The notes under the pieces: model-generated
Told to the model about the DNA's origin: nothing
Databases searched by the model: none
The model's input: the letters and a program-made list of their open reading frames with translations, nothing else
Shown: positions 26,292 to 35,535 of the stretch, piece by piece
Position numbering within the stretch: position 1 is the first letter of the stretch
Layout: each line of letters begins with the position of its first letter
Translations under genes and position numbers: made by a program
Assembly (NCBI GenBank): GCA_945878995.1
Contig: CAMCUN010000009.1
Coordinates: 1 to 64,000, forward strand
Direction of reading: 5' to 3'
DNA from: Polaromonas sp. YR568
GTDB lineage: Bacteria > Pseudomonadota > Gammaproteobacteria > Burkholderiales > Burkholderiaceae_C
DNA: 64,000 nt

Positions 26292-27266
26292 ATGAAACGC
26301 AGACAACTTTCTCACCTGGCCCTGGGCCTGGCCCTGTCCACCTCGTTGGCCACCCCGGTCCTGGCCCAGACCTTTCCGAGCAAGGCCGTACGCATCGTCG
26401 TGCCCTTTGGCGCAGGCGGCGTGGCCGACCTCACGGTGCGCACCGTGGCCGCCAAAATGGCCGAGGGCCTGGGCCAGTCGGTGGTGATTGAGAACAAGCC
26501 CGGTGCGGGCGGCGTGGTGGCTGGCGATGCCGTGGCCAAGGCCGATCCCGACGGCCACACCTTGCTGCTCATGTCCAACGGCACGGCGGTGAGCGCGGGC
26601 CTGTTCAAGTCCCTGCCCTTTGACACGCTCAAAGACTTTGCGCCCATCTCGACCTTGGGCACTTTTGACATTGCCATCATCGTGCCGGCCAATTCGCGCT
26701 TTAAAACGCTGGGCGAGGTGCTGGCCTTTGCACGGACCAACCCAGGCAAGCTCAACGTGGGCAGCATCAACGTGGGCAGCACCCAGAACCTGGCGGCCGA
26801 GTTGTTCAAAACCGCGGCGGGCATTGACGCGCAGATCGTGCCTTTCAACGGCACGCCGGCCGTGGTCACCGCACTGCGCGGCGGCCAGGTGGAGGTGGCG
26901 GTGGAAATTTTGGGACCGGTGATGTCGCAAATCAGCGCCCAGGCCCTGCGCGCCTTGGCTGTGACGGGCGACAAACGCGCCGCCGTGCTGCCAGAGGTGC
27001 CCACCGCCAAAGAAGCGGGCGTGGCCAATTTGAGCGCCTCCAGCTGGAACGGCTTGGCCGCACCGGCCAAGACACCAGCGGCCGTGATCGCCCGCTTGAA
27101 CAAGGAAATCACCGCCGCCTTGAACGCCCCAGACGTGAAGAAAAAACTTGCCGACCTGAACGTGGATGCCCAGGCCAGCAGCCCAGAGCAAACCGCCGCC
27201 TTGCTGGCCAGCGACATCCGCCGCTGGGGCGAAGTGATCACCCGGGCCAAAATTCCCCAGCAATGA
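26292..27266 (+). CDS. Bug-family (TctC-like) periplasmic solute-binding protein
   Basis: 324 residues. The signal peptide MKRRQLSHLALGLALSTSLATPVLAQ is followed by TFPSKAVRIVVPFGAGGVADLTVRTVAAKM and VVIENKPGAGGVVAGDAVAKADPDGHTLLLMSNG, the classic Bug signature. These proteins bind carboxylates, aromatic acids or amino acids, either for tripartite tricarboxylate transporters or as orphan sensors. No TctAB membrane genes are nearby, as is common in Burkholderiales. GAGGA lies about 9 bases before the start. A strong bidirectional terminator follows at once. Confidence 0.93.
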   Translation: MKRRQLSHLALGLALSTSLATPVLAQTFPSKAVRIVVPFGAGGVADLTVRTVAAKMAEGLGQSVVIENKPGAGGVVAGDAVAKADPDGHTLLLMSNGTAVSAGLFKSLPFDTLKDFAPISTLGTFDIAIIVPANSRFKTLGEVLAFARTNPGKLNVGSINVGSTQNLAAELFKTAAGIDAQIVPFNGTPAVVTALRGGQVEVAVEILGPVMSQISAQALRALAVTGDKRAAVLPEVPTAKEAGVANLSASSWNGLAAPAKTPAAVIARLNKEITAALNAPDVKKKLADLNVDAQASSPEQTAALLASDIRRWGEVITRAKIPQQ

Positions 27267-27270
27267 AGGC

Positions 27271-27307
27271 AAAAACGCCCAGCCAGTGAACCCGGCTGGG
27301 CGTTTTT
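27271..27307. terminator. Bidirectional terminator between the Bug gene and the MetE-like gene
   Basis: AAAAACGCCCAGCC-AGTGAACCC-GGCTGGGCGTTTTT forms a perfect 14-bp stem including the A/T tails. It serves the Bug gene on plus and the MetE-like gene on minus, whose stop codons are about 5 and 44 bases away. Confidence 0.93.
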
Positions 27308-27350
27308 AGCGTTCGCTTGGCCGGACTCTTTCAGAGCCCGGCGTTCAAAC

Positions 27351-28463
27351 TCAGGCCTCGCCCCAGACTTCCTGGGTGGTCTCAATGACCAAGCGCAGCT
27401 TGTCGCGCTGGGCCTGCACGGCAATGTTGTTGCCGTGCACGGTGCTTGAAAAACCGCACTGGGGCGACAGCGCCAGCTGATCCAAAGGCGCGTACTTGGC
27501 GGCCTCTTCAATGCGGCGCTTGAGCGCGTCTTTGCTTTCCATCTCGCCAAACTTGGTGGTCACCAGGCCAAGCACCACGGTTTTGCCCTTGGGCAAAAAG
27601 CGCAGGGGGCGGAAGTCGCCGCTGCGGTCGTCGTCGTACTCCAGGAAATAGGCGTCAATGTCCATCTCCGAGAGCAAGGCCTCGGCCACCGGCTCGTAGT
27701 TGCCTGCGGCTGCGTGCGTGCTCTTGAAGTTGCCGCGGCACAGGTGCATGGCCAAGAGCATGCCTTCGGGCTTTTGCGCCACCACCTTGTTGACGAACTG
27801 GGCGTAGCGGTGCGGCAGTTCGTTGGGGTCGTCCCCGCGCTGGCGGGCCGCTTCGCGCATTTTTTCGTCGCACAGGTAAGCCAAGTTGGTGTCGTCCATT
27901 TGCACATAAGTGCAACCGGCGGCGGCCAAGCTGCGCAGCTCGTCGCCATAGGCTTTGGCCACGTCGTCGTAAAACGCGGGGTCCAGCTCAGGGTAAGCCG
28001 TGCGGCTGATGCCCGCGCGGCCACCGCGAAAGTGCAGCATGGTGGGCGAGGGAATCGTCACCTTGGGCGTGCAGCCCGCGGCCACTTGGCTCTTGAGGTA
28101 TTCAAAGTCGGCCAGCTGGATGTTCTTGGTGTGCGTGACTTTGTCGGTGACACGGATCACTGGCGGGGCCAGGTGCGTGGTGCCATCGGGGTGCAGCACC
28201 GACATCGGAATGTCGGTGACCACGCCGCCGAGTTGCTCCAGAAAGTCGATGTGGAAGTAAGTGCGGCGGAACTCGCCATCGGTGATGGCTTTGAGGCCCA
28301 CGTCTTGCTGGAATTTGACGATCTCCGCAATCGCCTTGTCCTCGACAACGCGCAGCTGCTCGGGGGTGATGTGGCCCTTGGCATTTTGCTCGCGCGCCTC
28401 CAGCAGGTAAGCGGGGCGAAGAAAGCTGCCGACGTGGTCGTAGCGGGCGGGTAACTGAACCAT
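27351..28463 (-). CDS. MetE-like cobalamin-independent methyltransferase (YxjG-type)
   Basis: 370 residues, matching the stand-alone C-terminal catalytic half of MetE. Motifs are DHVGSFLRPAYLLEAREQ, AITDGEFRRTYFHIDFLEQLGG, CTYVQMDDTNLAYL, LAMHLCRGNFKSTHA (zinc-binding His and Cys) and LALSPQCGFSSTVHGNNI (zinc-binding Cys). MetE and its short homologues transfer a methyl group to homocysteine or related thiols. Lacking the MetE N-terminal half, it may use a simpler methyl donor. In demethylating bacteria such genes often sit near demethylases; here vanBA lie just upstream on the same strand, so handling of the vanillate-derived one-carbon unit is possible but unproven. Confidence 0.85.
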   Translation of the reverse strand: MVQLPARYDHVGSFLRPAYLLEAREQNAKGHITPEQLRVVEDKAIAEIVKFQQDVGLKAITDGEFRRTYFHIDFLEQLGGVVTDIPMSVLHPDGTTHLAPPVIRVTDKVTHTKNIQLADFEYLKSQVAAGCTPKVTIPSPTMLHFRGGRAGISRTAYPELDPAFYDDVAKAYGDELRSLAAAGCTYVQMDDTNLAYLCDEKMREAARQRGDDPNELPHRYAQFVNKVVAQKPEGMLLAMHLCRGNFKSTHAAAGNYEPVAEALLSEMDIDAYFLEYDDDRSGDFRPLRFLPKGKTVVLGLVTTKFGEMESKDALKRRIEEAAKYAPLDQLALSPQCGFSSTVHGNNIAVQAQRDKLRLVIETTQEVWGEA

Positions 28464-28518
28464 GCTCTGGTCTCCTCTGATGAAATGATGGGGCGAATGC
28501 TAGCTCAACAGCCGATGC

Positions 28519-29469
28519 TCACAGATCGAGCACCAGAACAGCCGACTTGGCGCGCGAGCAGCAGGGTGTGAATTGGTCGTTCAAGGCTTTTTCCTCGTCG
28601 GTGAAGTACATGTCGCGGTGGTCGCACTCGCCTTCGAGCACACGGGTGATGCAGGTGCCGCACACACCTTGCTCGCAGGACACCAAAATGTCCACGCCGT
28701 GGGCCTGCAGGGCGGCCGAGACCGTTTGGTCGGCGGCTATGGTGTAGCTTTTGCCGGTGCTGGCGATGCGAACCTCAAAACTGCCGTCCCCCGTGGTGTC
28801 TTGCGGGGCCGCGCCAAAGTACTCCAGGTGCACATGGTCGGCGGGCCAGCCATGGCTTTTGGCCGTGTTCACCACAAAGTCAATAAAGCCAGTGGGGCCG
28901 CACACATACAGGCGCGAGCCGGCGGGCGAAGCTTGGAGCACGGCGGGCAGGTCCAGCTTTTGGGCGGCCTCGCCGTCGTCCAGGTGCAGGTGAAAACGCT
29001 CGCCAAAGGCTTGGAGCTCGCCCACAAAGGCACTGCGCGCCAAGGAGCGGTTGCAGGCGTGAATTTCAAAGCTCGCGCCCTCGGCCGCCAAGCGCTGGGC
29101 CATGCACAAAAGCGGCGTGATGCCAATGCCGCCGGCCAGCAGCACCGAGTGTGGGGCGCTGTGCAGCGGGAAATTGTTGCGAGGCTCGCTGATGCTCAGC
29201 ACATCGCCTTCTTTGACGTGGTCGTGCATGGCCACCGAGCCGCCCCGGGAGGCTGCATCGCGCAAAACGCCCAGTCGGTAGTGCGCCGCGTCCAGGGGGT
29301 CGTTGCACAGCGAGTAGGGGCGCACCAGGCCGCCGGGCAGGTGCACGTCGATGTGGGAGCCGGCCGAAAACGCCGGCAGCGCGCCACCGTCGCTGCGCGC
29401 CAGCACAAAGCTGTCTATGTCCTGGGCTTCTGCGCGGCGGCGCAGCACTTTCACCTGAAGTTGTGTCAT
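28519..29469 (-). CDS. vanB: Vanillate O-demethylase reductase subunit VanB
   Basis: 316 residues. The FMN/FAD-binding reductase domain (RPYSLCNDP, GGIGITPLLCMAQRL) and NAD domain (RLYVCGPTGFIDFV) are followed by a C-terminal plant-type 2Fe-2S ferredoxin (CEQGVCGTCITRVLEGECDHRD ... FTPCCSRA). This PDR/VanB layout supplies electrons from NADH to the Rieske oxygenase VanA. It lies 16 bases downstream of vanA on the same strand, so they form an operon. Length is normal. Confidence 0.93.
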   Translation of the reverse strand: MTQLQVKVLRRRAEAQDIDSFVLARSDGGALPAFSAGSHIDVHLPGGLVRPYSLCNDPLDAAHYRLGVLRDAASRGGSVAMHDHVKEGDVLSISEPRNNFPLHSAPHSVLLAGGIGITPLLCMAQRLAAEGASFEIHACNRSLARSAFVGELQAFGERFHLHLDDGEAAQKLDLPAVLQASPAGSRLYVCGPTGFIDFVVNTAKSHGWPADHVHLEYFGAAPQDTTGDGSFEVRIASTGKSYTIAADQTVSAALQAHGVDILVSCEQGVCGTCITRVLEGECDHRDMYFTDEEKALNDQFTPCCSRAKSAVLVLDL

Positions 29470-29485
29470 GGCTGGTTTTTGGGGG

Positions 29486-30538
29486 TTACAGCGCCGCTTC
29501 TGCAGTTGGGGAGGCCTGCTCGGCAGCGATCAAACGGTCAATGATGCGGCGAGACTGTACGCCACCTGCGTCGATGTTGAGCAGCAAGAGCTTTCTGTTT
29601 TTGTACAAAGTCAGGTTGCGCTGCTGGGCTTCGAGCACCGCCGTGTCTTCGGCAAACACCTTGCCCTGGCCTTCTTTGATCTGCGCCGTGAGGTTTTTGT
29701 CCTTGACGTTGAAGTTGCGCGCCATGCCCCAAAAGTACCACATGGTGGTTTCTGTCTCGGGCGTGATGAAGTCCACCACGATGCTGGAGACCTTCTGGTT
29801 GTCAGGCGCCTCGTAGCCGCCCTGGCCGGCCAGGGCCACACCCACTTCAATCATCACATGGCTGGGCGGGCTGAAGTGGCAAATCTGCCAGCGGTCCACC
29901 AGCTGGTCGTCGGGCAGGCCGTTGCCGCGCAGGTTGGCGCGCCAAAAAGGCGGGGCTTTGACACCGTTCATGAAGCGGCTGGTGATGACTTCTTCCCCCA
30001 CGGTTTTGGTGTTCACCGGGGTCTCGTCAATTTCTTTTTGCCCAATGCTGGTGGTGTGCACATAGGTCTCGTGCGTGAGGTCCATCAGGTTGTCGACCAT
30101 CAGGCGGTAATCGCAGTGGATGTGGTACATCCCGCCGCCGTAAGCCCAGTCGGGGCTGTCGGCCCAGTGCAGGTGGTGCAGTTTGGCCGGATCGGCCAAG
30201 GCCGGATCGCCAGGCCAGACCCAAATAAAACCGTGGCGCTCGATCACGGGGTAAGCGCGAATGGCCGGAAATCCCCCCACCCGCTGGCCGGGCATGGAGA
30301 CGGTTTTGCCGTTGCAGCCCATCACCAGGCCGTGGTAGCCGCAGACCAACTGCCCCTCACACACCTGGCCCAGCGACAAGGCCGCGCCCCGGTGCGGGCA
30401 AAAATCCTCCACCGCCGCCACCTGGCCCTCTTGCGGTCGGTAAAAGGCGATGGACTCGCCGCACACCCTGCGACCCAGGGGCTTGGCGTCGATTTCGTCG
30501 GGGGTACAGGCCACGTACCAGGCATTTTTAGGAAACAT
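29486..30538 (-). CDS. vanA: Vanillate O-demethylase oxygenase subunit VanA
   Basis: 350 residues starting MFPKNAWYVACTPDEI at ATG 30538; the track begins at a TTG six codons upstream with no better RBS. The Rieske 2Fe-2S site is CPHRGAALSLGQV...CGYHG, and the mononuclear iron facial triad lies in DNLMDLTHETYVH. The C-terminus LNIDAGGVQSRRIIDRLIAAEQ is very like VanA of Pseudomonas and Acinetobacter, so vanillate (or a close methoxybenzoate) is the likely substrate. The reaction gives protocatechuate and formaldehyde. It is divergent from a GntR regulator, with a palindrome over the promoter. Confidence 0.94.
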   Translation of the reverse strand: MFPKNAWYVACTPDEIDAKPLGRRVCGESIAFYRPQEGQVAAVEDFCPHRGAALSLGQVCEGQLVCGYHGLVMGCNGKTVSMPGQRVGGFPAIRAYPVIERHGFIWVWPGDPALADPAKLHHLHWADSPDWAYGGGMYHIHCDYRLMVDNLMDLTHETYVHTTSIGQKEIDETPVNTKTVGEEVITSRFMNGVKAPPFWRANLRGNGLPDDQLVDRWQICHFSPPSHVMIEVGVALAGQGGYEAPDNQKVSSIVVDFITPETETTMWYFWGMARNFNVKDKNLTAQIKEGQGKVFAEDTAVLEAQQRNLTLYKNRKLLLLNIDAGGVQSRRIIDRLIAAEQASPTAEAAL

Positions 30539-30571
30539 GTCGCTCGTCTTTTGCAAAAGGGATGGGTCGTG

Positions 30572-30605
30572 ATTATGGTTCTATGGATACAGGCTGTATA
30601 CAGCC
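30572..30605 (-). promoter_or_regulatory. vanA promoter with overlapping regulator palindrome
   Basis: Minus-strand TATACA (-35-like) and CATAAT (-10) are 17 bases apart. A perfect 14-bp palindrome GGCTGTATACAGCC (30592-30605) covers the -35 element. TGGATACA occurs beside it (30584-30591) and again over the start codon of the GntR gene (30678-30685). The layout suits repression of both genes by the divergently encoded GntR regulator; binding is inferred. Confidence 0.65.
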
Positions 30606-30684
30606 AAATCTAAAAAATGAGAATTTTTCGTTTATCCGGCGATCTTTGGGTCGATTTTTGAAGTTCTGCTGCTAAAGTGGATAC

Positions 30685-31464
30685 ATGGCGGCACTCGCAG
30701 ACAACAACTCCAGCACAGACGCCGAGCCCTCAGGCTCGCAGGCGGTCAAGGCATTGCTGCGCCTTCGTGAGATGGTGCTGGCCGGCGAACTGGCGGGTGG
30801 CAGCCGCATTGCCGAGGTGGCCATTTCTGAAAAACTGGGCGTCTCACGCACCCCCATTCGGGCAGCCTTGATGCGGCTGGAACAGGAAGGTTTGCTGGAG
30901 CTGTTGCCAGGAGGGGGCTACACCGTGCGCACCTTCAGCGAGCGGGACATCTCTGAAGCCATTGAACTGCGCGGTACCCTGGAAGGCTTGTCAGCCCGCC
31001 TGGCTGCCGAGCACGGCGTGCCCACCTTGCTGTTGACCGAGGCCAGCGCCTGCCTGGATCAGATTGACGCGGTGCTGGCCCACCCGGCCCTGGACGACGA
31101 GGCTTTTTCAGCCTACGTTCGGCTGAACGAGCATTTTCACAGCCTGCTCAGCGAGATGGCGGGCAGCGCCGTGATCGCCAAAGAACTCGAACGTGTGGTG
31201 CGGCTGCCATTTGCATCGCCCTCGGGGTTTGTGGTGGCTCAAGCCAACTCTGGCCACGCCCGCGACATGCTGGTGGTGGCTCAGGACCAACACCGCCAAG
31301 TGCTCGAAGCCATAGGCCAGCGCGAAGGCTCGCGCGCCGAAGCCATCATGCGCGAACACTCTCGCCTGGCACAACGCAATTTGCGTGCAGCCCTGACCGG
31401 CACCCTCGAAGCCATGCCAGCCGTGCGGCTGATTCGAAAGCGCGAGTTCAGGGCCAGGCCTTGA
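30685..31464 (+). CDS. vanR: GntR (FadR-subfamily) regulator, probable VanR
   Basis: 259 residues. An N-terminal winged helix (LRLREMVLAGELAGGSRIAEVAISEKLGVSRTPIRAALMRLEQEGLLELLPGGGYTV, about 28-85) is joined to a helical FCD effector domain (ELRGTLEGLSARLAAEHG ... HFHSLLSEMAG ... QDQHRQVLEAIGQREGSRAEAIMREH), whose histidines usually bind a metal and a carboxylate. Divergent placement from vanAB matches VanR repressors of vanillate catabolism. ATG 30685 is preceded by a weak RBS and overlaps a TGGATACA repeat, hinting at autoregulation. Confidence 0.88.
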   Translation: MAALADNNSSTDAEPSGSQAVKALLRLREMVLAGELAGGSRIAEVAISEKLGVSRTPIRAALMRLEQEGLLELLPGGGYTVRTFSERDISEAIELRGTLEGLSARLAAEHGVPTLLLTEASACLDQIDAVLAHPALDDEAFSAYVRLNEHFHSLLSEMAGSAVIAKELERVVRLPFASPSGFVVAQANSGHARDMLVVAQDQHRQVLEAIGQREGSRAEAIMREHSRLAQRNLRAALTGTLEAMPAVRLIRKREFRARP

Positions 31465-31617
31465 CAAGTGATGCGGCGCATCTTCCGTGGTGCGTTGGCA
31501 GCTCCCCCCAGTGGGACGACCACCCCTGGCAGAACTCGCACCGACTTGTACCCATGAAATGCCTGACACTACGCTGGCTTTTCGCAGATTCCCCAACGTC
31601 AAAAAATTGGAAAATAA

Positions 31618-32787
31618 ATGAAACGACGCCAACTCACCGCCCTGGCCCTGGCCACCACAGCCCTGCTGGCTCTGCCCGCCGTGGCCCAAGACAATGTGTT
31701 CAAAATCGGGCTGATTTTGCCCATGACAGGTCAGCAAGCGACCACCGGCCGGCAAATTGAAGCCGCCGCCAAACTCTGGATGGCGCAAAACGGCGACACC
31801 GTGGCCGGCAAAAAAGTCCAGCTCATCCTCAAAGACGACACCTCTTTGCCAGACGTGACCCGCCGCCTGGCCCAGGAGCTGGTGGTCAACGACAAGGTCA
31901 ACGTGCTGGCCGGCTTTGGCATCACGCCCTCGGCCTTGGCCGTGGCCCCGCTGGCCACGCAGTCCAAAACCCCCATGGTGGTGATGGCCGCGGCCACCTC
32001 CATCATCACGGAAGCCTCGCCTTACATTGTGCGCACCAGCTTCACGCTGCCGCAGGCCTCGGTGGCCCTGGCCGACTGGGCGCCCAAGAACGGCATCAAG
32101 CGCGTGGTGACGCTGGTCTCTGACTACGGCCCAGGCATTGACGCCGAGCGTTTCTTCAAAGACCGCATGTTGTTCAACGGCGGCCAGGTGCCCGAGTCGC
32201 TGCGCGTGCCTCTGCGCAACCCGGACTTCGCCCCTTTCTTGCAAAAAGTGCGTGACATCAAGCCCGACGCGCTGTTTGTGTTTGTGCCCTCGGGCGCAGG
32301 CGCCGCGGTGATGAAGCAGTTCTTGGAGCGCGGCATGGACAAGGCCGGCATCAAGCTGATTGGCACCGGCGATGTGACCGACGACGACCAGCTCAACGAC
32401 ATGGGCGACGGCGCCATTGGCGTGGTCACCTCGCACCACTACTCGGCCTACCACCCGTCACCCATGAACAAAAAATTCGTAGCCGAATTTGGCAAGGCCA
32501 ACAAGGGCATGCGCCCGAACTTCATGGCCGTGGGCGGCTACGACGGCATGCGCGTGATTTACGAGGCGCTCAAAACCTCCAAAGGCCAGGGCGGCGGCGA
32601 CGCACTGCTGGCGGCCATGAAGGGCCAGATCTTTGAGAGCCCACGCGGCCCCATGTTCATTGACGCGCAAACCCGCGACGTGGTGCAAAACATTTACCTG
32701 CGCCGAGTCGAGCGCAAAGAAGGCCAGCTGCACAACGTCGAGTTTGACGTGGTCAAAGACGTGAAGGACCCGGGCAAAGCCCGTTGA
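31618..32787 (+). CDS. HAAT-type ABC transporter substrate-binding protein (LivK-like)
   Basis: 389 residues with signal peptide MKRRQLTALALATTALLALPAVAQ and mature start DNVFKIGLILPMTGQQATTGRQIEAAAKLWM, a periplasmic-binding type I fold. First of five consecutive genes of a branched-chain amino acid (Liv) type transporter. The position next to vanR/vanAB suggests import of an aromatic acid such as vanillate or a relative, as several Liv-type systems do in Burkholderiales; the substrate cannot be read from the sequence. Confidence 0.93.
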   Translation: MKRRQLTALALATTALLALPAVAQDNVFKIGLILPMTGQQATTGRQIEAAAKLWMAQNGDTVAGKKVQLILKDDTSLPDVTRRLAQELVVNDKVNVLAGFGITPSALAVAPLATQSKTPMVVMAAATSIITEASPYIVRTSFTLPQASVALADWAPKNGIKRVVTLVSDYGPGIDAERFFKDRMLFNGGQVPESLRVPLRNPDFAPFLQKVRDIKPDALFVFVPSGAGAAVMKQFLERGMDKAGIKLIGTGDVTDDDQLNDMGDGAIGVVTSHHYSAYHPSPMNKKFVAEFGKANKGMRPNFMAVGGYDGMRVIYEALKTSKGQGGGDALLAAMKGQIFESPRGPMFIDAQTRDVVQNIYLRRVERKEGQLHNVEFDVVKDVKDPGKAR

Positions 32788-32886
32788 TCCTGGTGACGGG
32801 CCGCACAGCGGGCCTGTCTTTCTAAGCTGCGGCGAGCGCTCCCTGTGGGGTGTTCGTCGCTGCTGTTTTGGAGCAAGCCACACACC

Positions 32887-33759
32887 ATGTTGACCATTCT
32901 TTTCGACGGCATCGCCTACGGCATGCTGCTATTTATTTTGGCCGTGGGCCTGTCGGTGACCATGGGCTTGATGAACTTCATCAACCTGGCCCACGGCGCC
33001 TTTGCCATGGCCGGTGGCTACATCACGGTGCTGCTCATGCAGCGGCTCGATGTGCCTTTTTTGCTGTGCCTGCCGCTGGCTTTTTTAGGCTCGGCCTTGA
33101 TAGGCGCGGTGCTTGAACGCACGCTGTACAGACCACTCTACAACCGGCCGCACCTGGACCAAGTGCTGTTCTCCATTGGCATGGTCTTCATGGCCACAGC
33201 GTCGGTGGACTTTTTCATTGGTTCCACCCAGCAAATCATTCAGCTGCCCGAGTGGCTCAAGGGCCGCACCGAGCTCGGCACGGGCGACTGGGTCTTGGGC
33301 ATGGGGCATTACCGGCTGTTCATCATTGCCGTGTGCGTGGCACTGACCGTGGCCTTGCAGTATGTGCTGTCGCGCACCCGCTTTGGCAGCCGACTGCGCG
33401 CCTCGGTGGACGACCAGCGCGTGGCCGCCGGCCTGGGCATCAACGTGAACATGGTGTTCTTGACCACCTTTGCCGTGGGCTCAGGCCTGGCAGGGCTGGG
33501 CGGCGCCCTGGGCGCCGAAGTGCTGGGGCTGGACCCGAACTTTCCGCTCAAGTTCATGGTGTATTTCTTGATTGTGGTGGCCGTGGGCGGCACCACCTCC
33601 ATCAGCGGGCCGCTGTTGGCCGCGCTCTTGCTGGGCATTGCCGACGTGGCCGGCAAGTACTACATCCCCAAGCTGGGCGCATTCATTGTGTACGCGCTGA
33701 TGATTGCGATTTTGATCTGGCGCCCACAAGGCCTTTTTGTGCGCCAGGGAGGCAAGTAA
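32887..33759 (+). CDS. Liv-type ABC transporter permease (LivH-like)
   Basis: 290 residues from ATG 32887; the track start at 32845 adds 14 residues without an RBS. The LivH signature MGLMNFINLAHGAFAMAGGY near residue 25 and GLGGALGAEVLGLDPNF near 210 are intact, with about eight membrane helices. It forms half of the membrane channel with the next gene, from which four bases separate it. Confidence 0.93.
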   Translation: MLTILFDGIAYGMLLFILAVGLSVTMGLMNFINLAHGAFAMAGGYITVLLMQRLDVPFLLCLPLAFLGSALIGAVLERTLYRPLYNRPHLDQVLFSIGMVFMATASVDFFIGSTQQIIQLPEWLKGRTELGTGDWVLGMGHYRLFIIAVCVALTVALQYVLSRTRFGSRLRASVDDQRVAAGLGINVNMVFLTTFAVGSGLAGLGGALGAEVLGLDPNFPLKFMVYFLIVVAVGGTTSISGPLLAALLLGIADVAGKYYIPKLGAFIVYALMIAILIWRPQGLFVRQGGK

Positions 33760-33763
33760 GACC

Positions 33764-34741
33764 ATGAATGCACAACAGTCGCTGCTGCAAAAAAGCAGTT
33801 TCAAGTGGTGGGAAATCCTGCTGTGGATCGCCCTGCTCTCCTCGCCCGCCTGGCTGCCCAAGCACGCGCTCATCATCAATGAGATCGCCATCGTCGCGCT
33901 GTTTGCGGTGTCGCTGGACTTGATCTTGGGCTACACCGGCATCGTTTCGCTGGGCCATGCGGCCTTTTTTGGTTTGGGCGGCTATGCCGCGGGCCTCTTG
34001 GCCAAGCACATCACCCCCGACCCGCTGCTGGGCCTGGCCATGGGCACGGCCGTGGCCACGGTCACAGGCGCGGTGATGTCGCTGACCATCATGCGCGGCA
34101 ACGACCTCACGCGCCTGATGGTGACGCTGGGCTTTGCGCTCATATTGTTTGAGCTGGCCAACAAGCTCGACTGGCTCACCGGCGGCGCCGACGGCCTGCA
34201 GGGCGTGGTGATGGGGCCTGTGCTTGGCCGCTTTGAGTTTGACCTGTACGGGCAGACCTCGGCTTTTTATTCGCTGTCGGTGCTCGCGGTGTGCTTTGTG
34301 CTGCTGCGGCGGGTGGTGCATTCGCCCTATGGCGCCACGCTCATGGCCATCCGCGACAACCGGCTGCGTGCCATGGCCATTGGCATTCCGGTGACGCGCC
34401 GCCTCTCGTCCGTCTACACCCTGGCTGCAGCCGTGGCAGGTGCTGCAGGCGTGCTGATGACGCAAACCACGGGCTTTGCCTCGCTGGACTTGTTTGACAT
34501 CCACCGCTCGGCCGATGTGCTGCTGATGTTGGTCATTGGCGGCACCGGCTGGCTCTACGGCGGTATTTTGGGTGCCGTTGTCTTTAAGGTCATGCAAGAC
34601 GTGCTTTCCAGCATCACGCCGCAGTACTGGACCTTCTGGCTGGGCCTGTTCCTGGTGGTGCTGGTGATGGTAGGGCGCGAGCGCCTGAACAACCCGCGCA
34701 GCTGGTTCTCATCCAAAGCCAGCAAGGAGACAGCCGCATGA
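33764..34741 (+). CDS. Liv-type ABC transporter permease (LivM-like)
   Basis: 325 residues from ATG 33764; the track start at 33737 overlaps the upstream gene. Signatures are SLDLILGYTGIVSLGHAAFFGLGGYAAGL and VIGGTGWLYGGILGAVVFKVMQDVLSSITPQYW. Its stop overlaps the ATG of the first ATPase gene (ATGA), so it is translationally coupled within the operon. Confidence 0.94.
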   Translation: MNAQQSLLQKSSFKWWEILLWIALLSSPAWLPKHALIINEIAIVALFAVSLDLILGYTGIVSLGHAAFFGLGGYAAGLLAKHITPDPLLGLAMGTAVATVTGAVMSLTIMRGNDLTRLMVTLGFALILFELANKLDWLTGGADGLQGVVMGPVLGRFEFDLYGQTSAFYSLSVLAVCFVLLRRVVHSPYGATLMAIRDNRLRAMAIGIPVTRRLSSVYTLAAAVAGAAGVLMTQTTGFASLDLFDIHRSADVLLMLVIGGTGWLYGGILGAVVFKVMQDVLSSITPQYWTFWLGLFLVVLVMVGRERLNNPRSWFSSKASKETAA

Positions 34742-35535
34742 GCGCCCCGTCCGTGAACACTGACCGTCAGACTCAAATCACCGTGCTGCATGCCAAGGGC
34801 CTGGTCAAGCGCTTTGGCGGCATCACCGCCACCGACCACGTCACGCTGGCACTGAAAAAAGGCGCACGCCACGCGCTCATAGGCCCCAATGGGGCAGGCA
34901 AAACCACGCTGATCAACTTGCTCACTGGGGTGCTGCCGCCTACGGAAGGGCGCATTGAGCTCGAAGGCCAGGACATCACCGACTTGGCGCCCCACCTGCG
35001 CGTGCAACGCGGCATGGTGCGCACCTTTCAGATCAACCAACTGTTTGACCCGCTCACCCCACTGGAGACGCTGGCGCTGACGGTCTCACGCCACAAGGGC
35101 TTGGGCGCGCGCTGGTGGCAGCCCTTGGGCAAAAACGTCGAGGTGGTGCGCCGCTGCGAAGAGCTGCTTGAACAATTTCACCTCACCGAAGTAATGAACC
35201 AGCCCACCCGTGTGCTCGCTTATGGCAAGCGGCGCCTGCTGGAAATCGCTATTGCCCTGGCCTGCGAGCCCCGGGTGCTGCTGCTTGACGAGCCCGTGGC
35301 CGGCGTGCCGGCGGGCGAGCGCGAAGAGCTGCTGCAAACCGTGGCCGCCTTGCCGGCCGATGTGTCGGTGTTGTTGATTGAACACGACATGGACCTGGTT
35401 TTTAACTTTGCGACCTACATCACGGTGCTGGTCAACGGCGGCCTGCTCACTGAAGGAGAGCCCCATTTCATTGCCAACGACGCACGCGTCAAGGCGGTGT
35501 ACCTGGGCCACGGCGAGGAGGCCCACCATGGCTGA
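34738..35535 (+). CDS. Liv-type ABC transporter ATP-binding protein (LivG-like)
   Basis: 265 residues. Walker A GPNGAGKTTLINLLTG near residue 51; Walker B with the catalytic Glu in VLLLDEPVAGVPAGERE. The ABC signature, usually LSYGQQR/LSGGE, is degenerate here (RVLAYGKRRLLEIA), as in many LivG proteins. It overlaps livM by four bases and livF by eight. Expected to pair with LivF as a heterodimeric ATPase at the cytoplasmic face. Confidence 0.93.
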   Translation: MSAPSVNTDRQTQITVLHAKGLVKRFGGITATDHVTLALKKGARHALIGPNGAGKTTLINLLTGVLPPTEGRIELEGQDITDLAPHLRVQRGMVRTFQINQLFDPLTPLETLALTVSRHKGLGARWWQPLGKNVEVVRRCEELLEQFHLTEVMNQPTRVLAYGKRRLLEIAIALACEPRVLLLDEPVAGVPAGEREELLQTVAALPADVSVLLIEHDMDLVFNFATYITVLVNGGLLTEGEPHFIANDARVKAVYLGHGEEAHHG

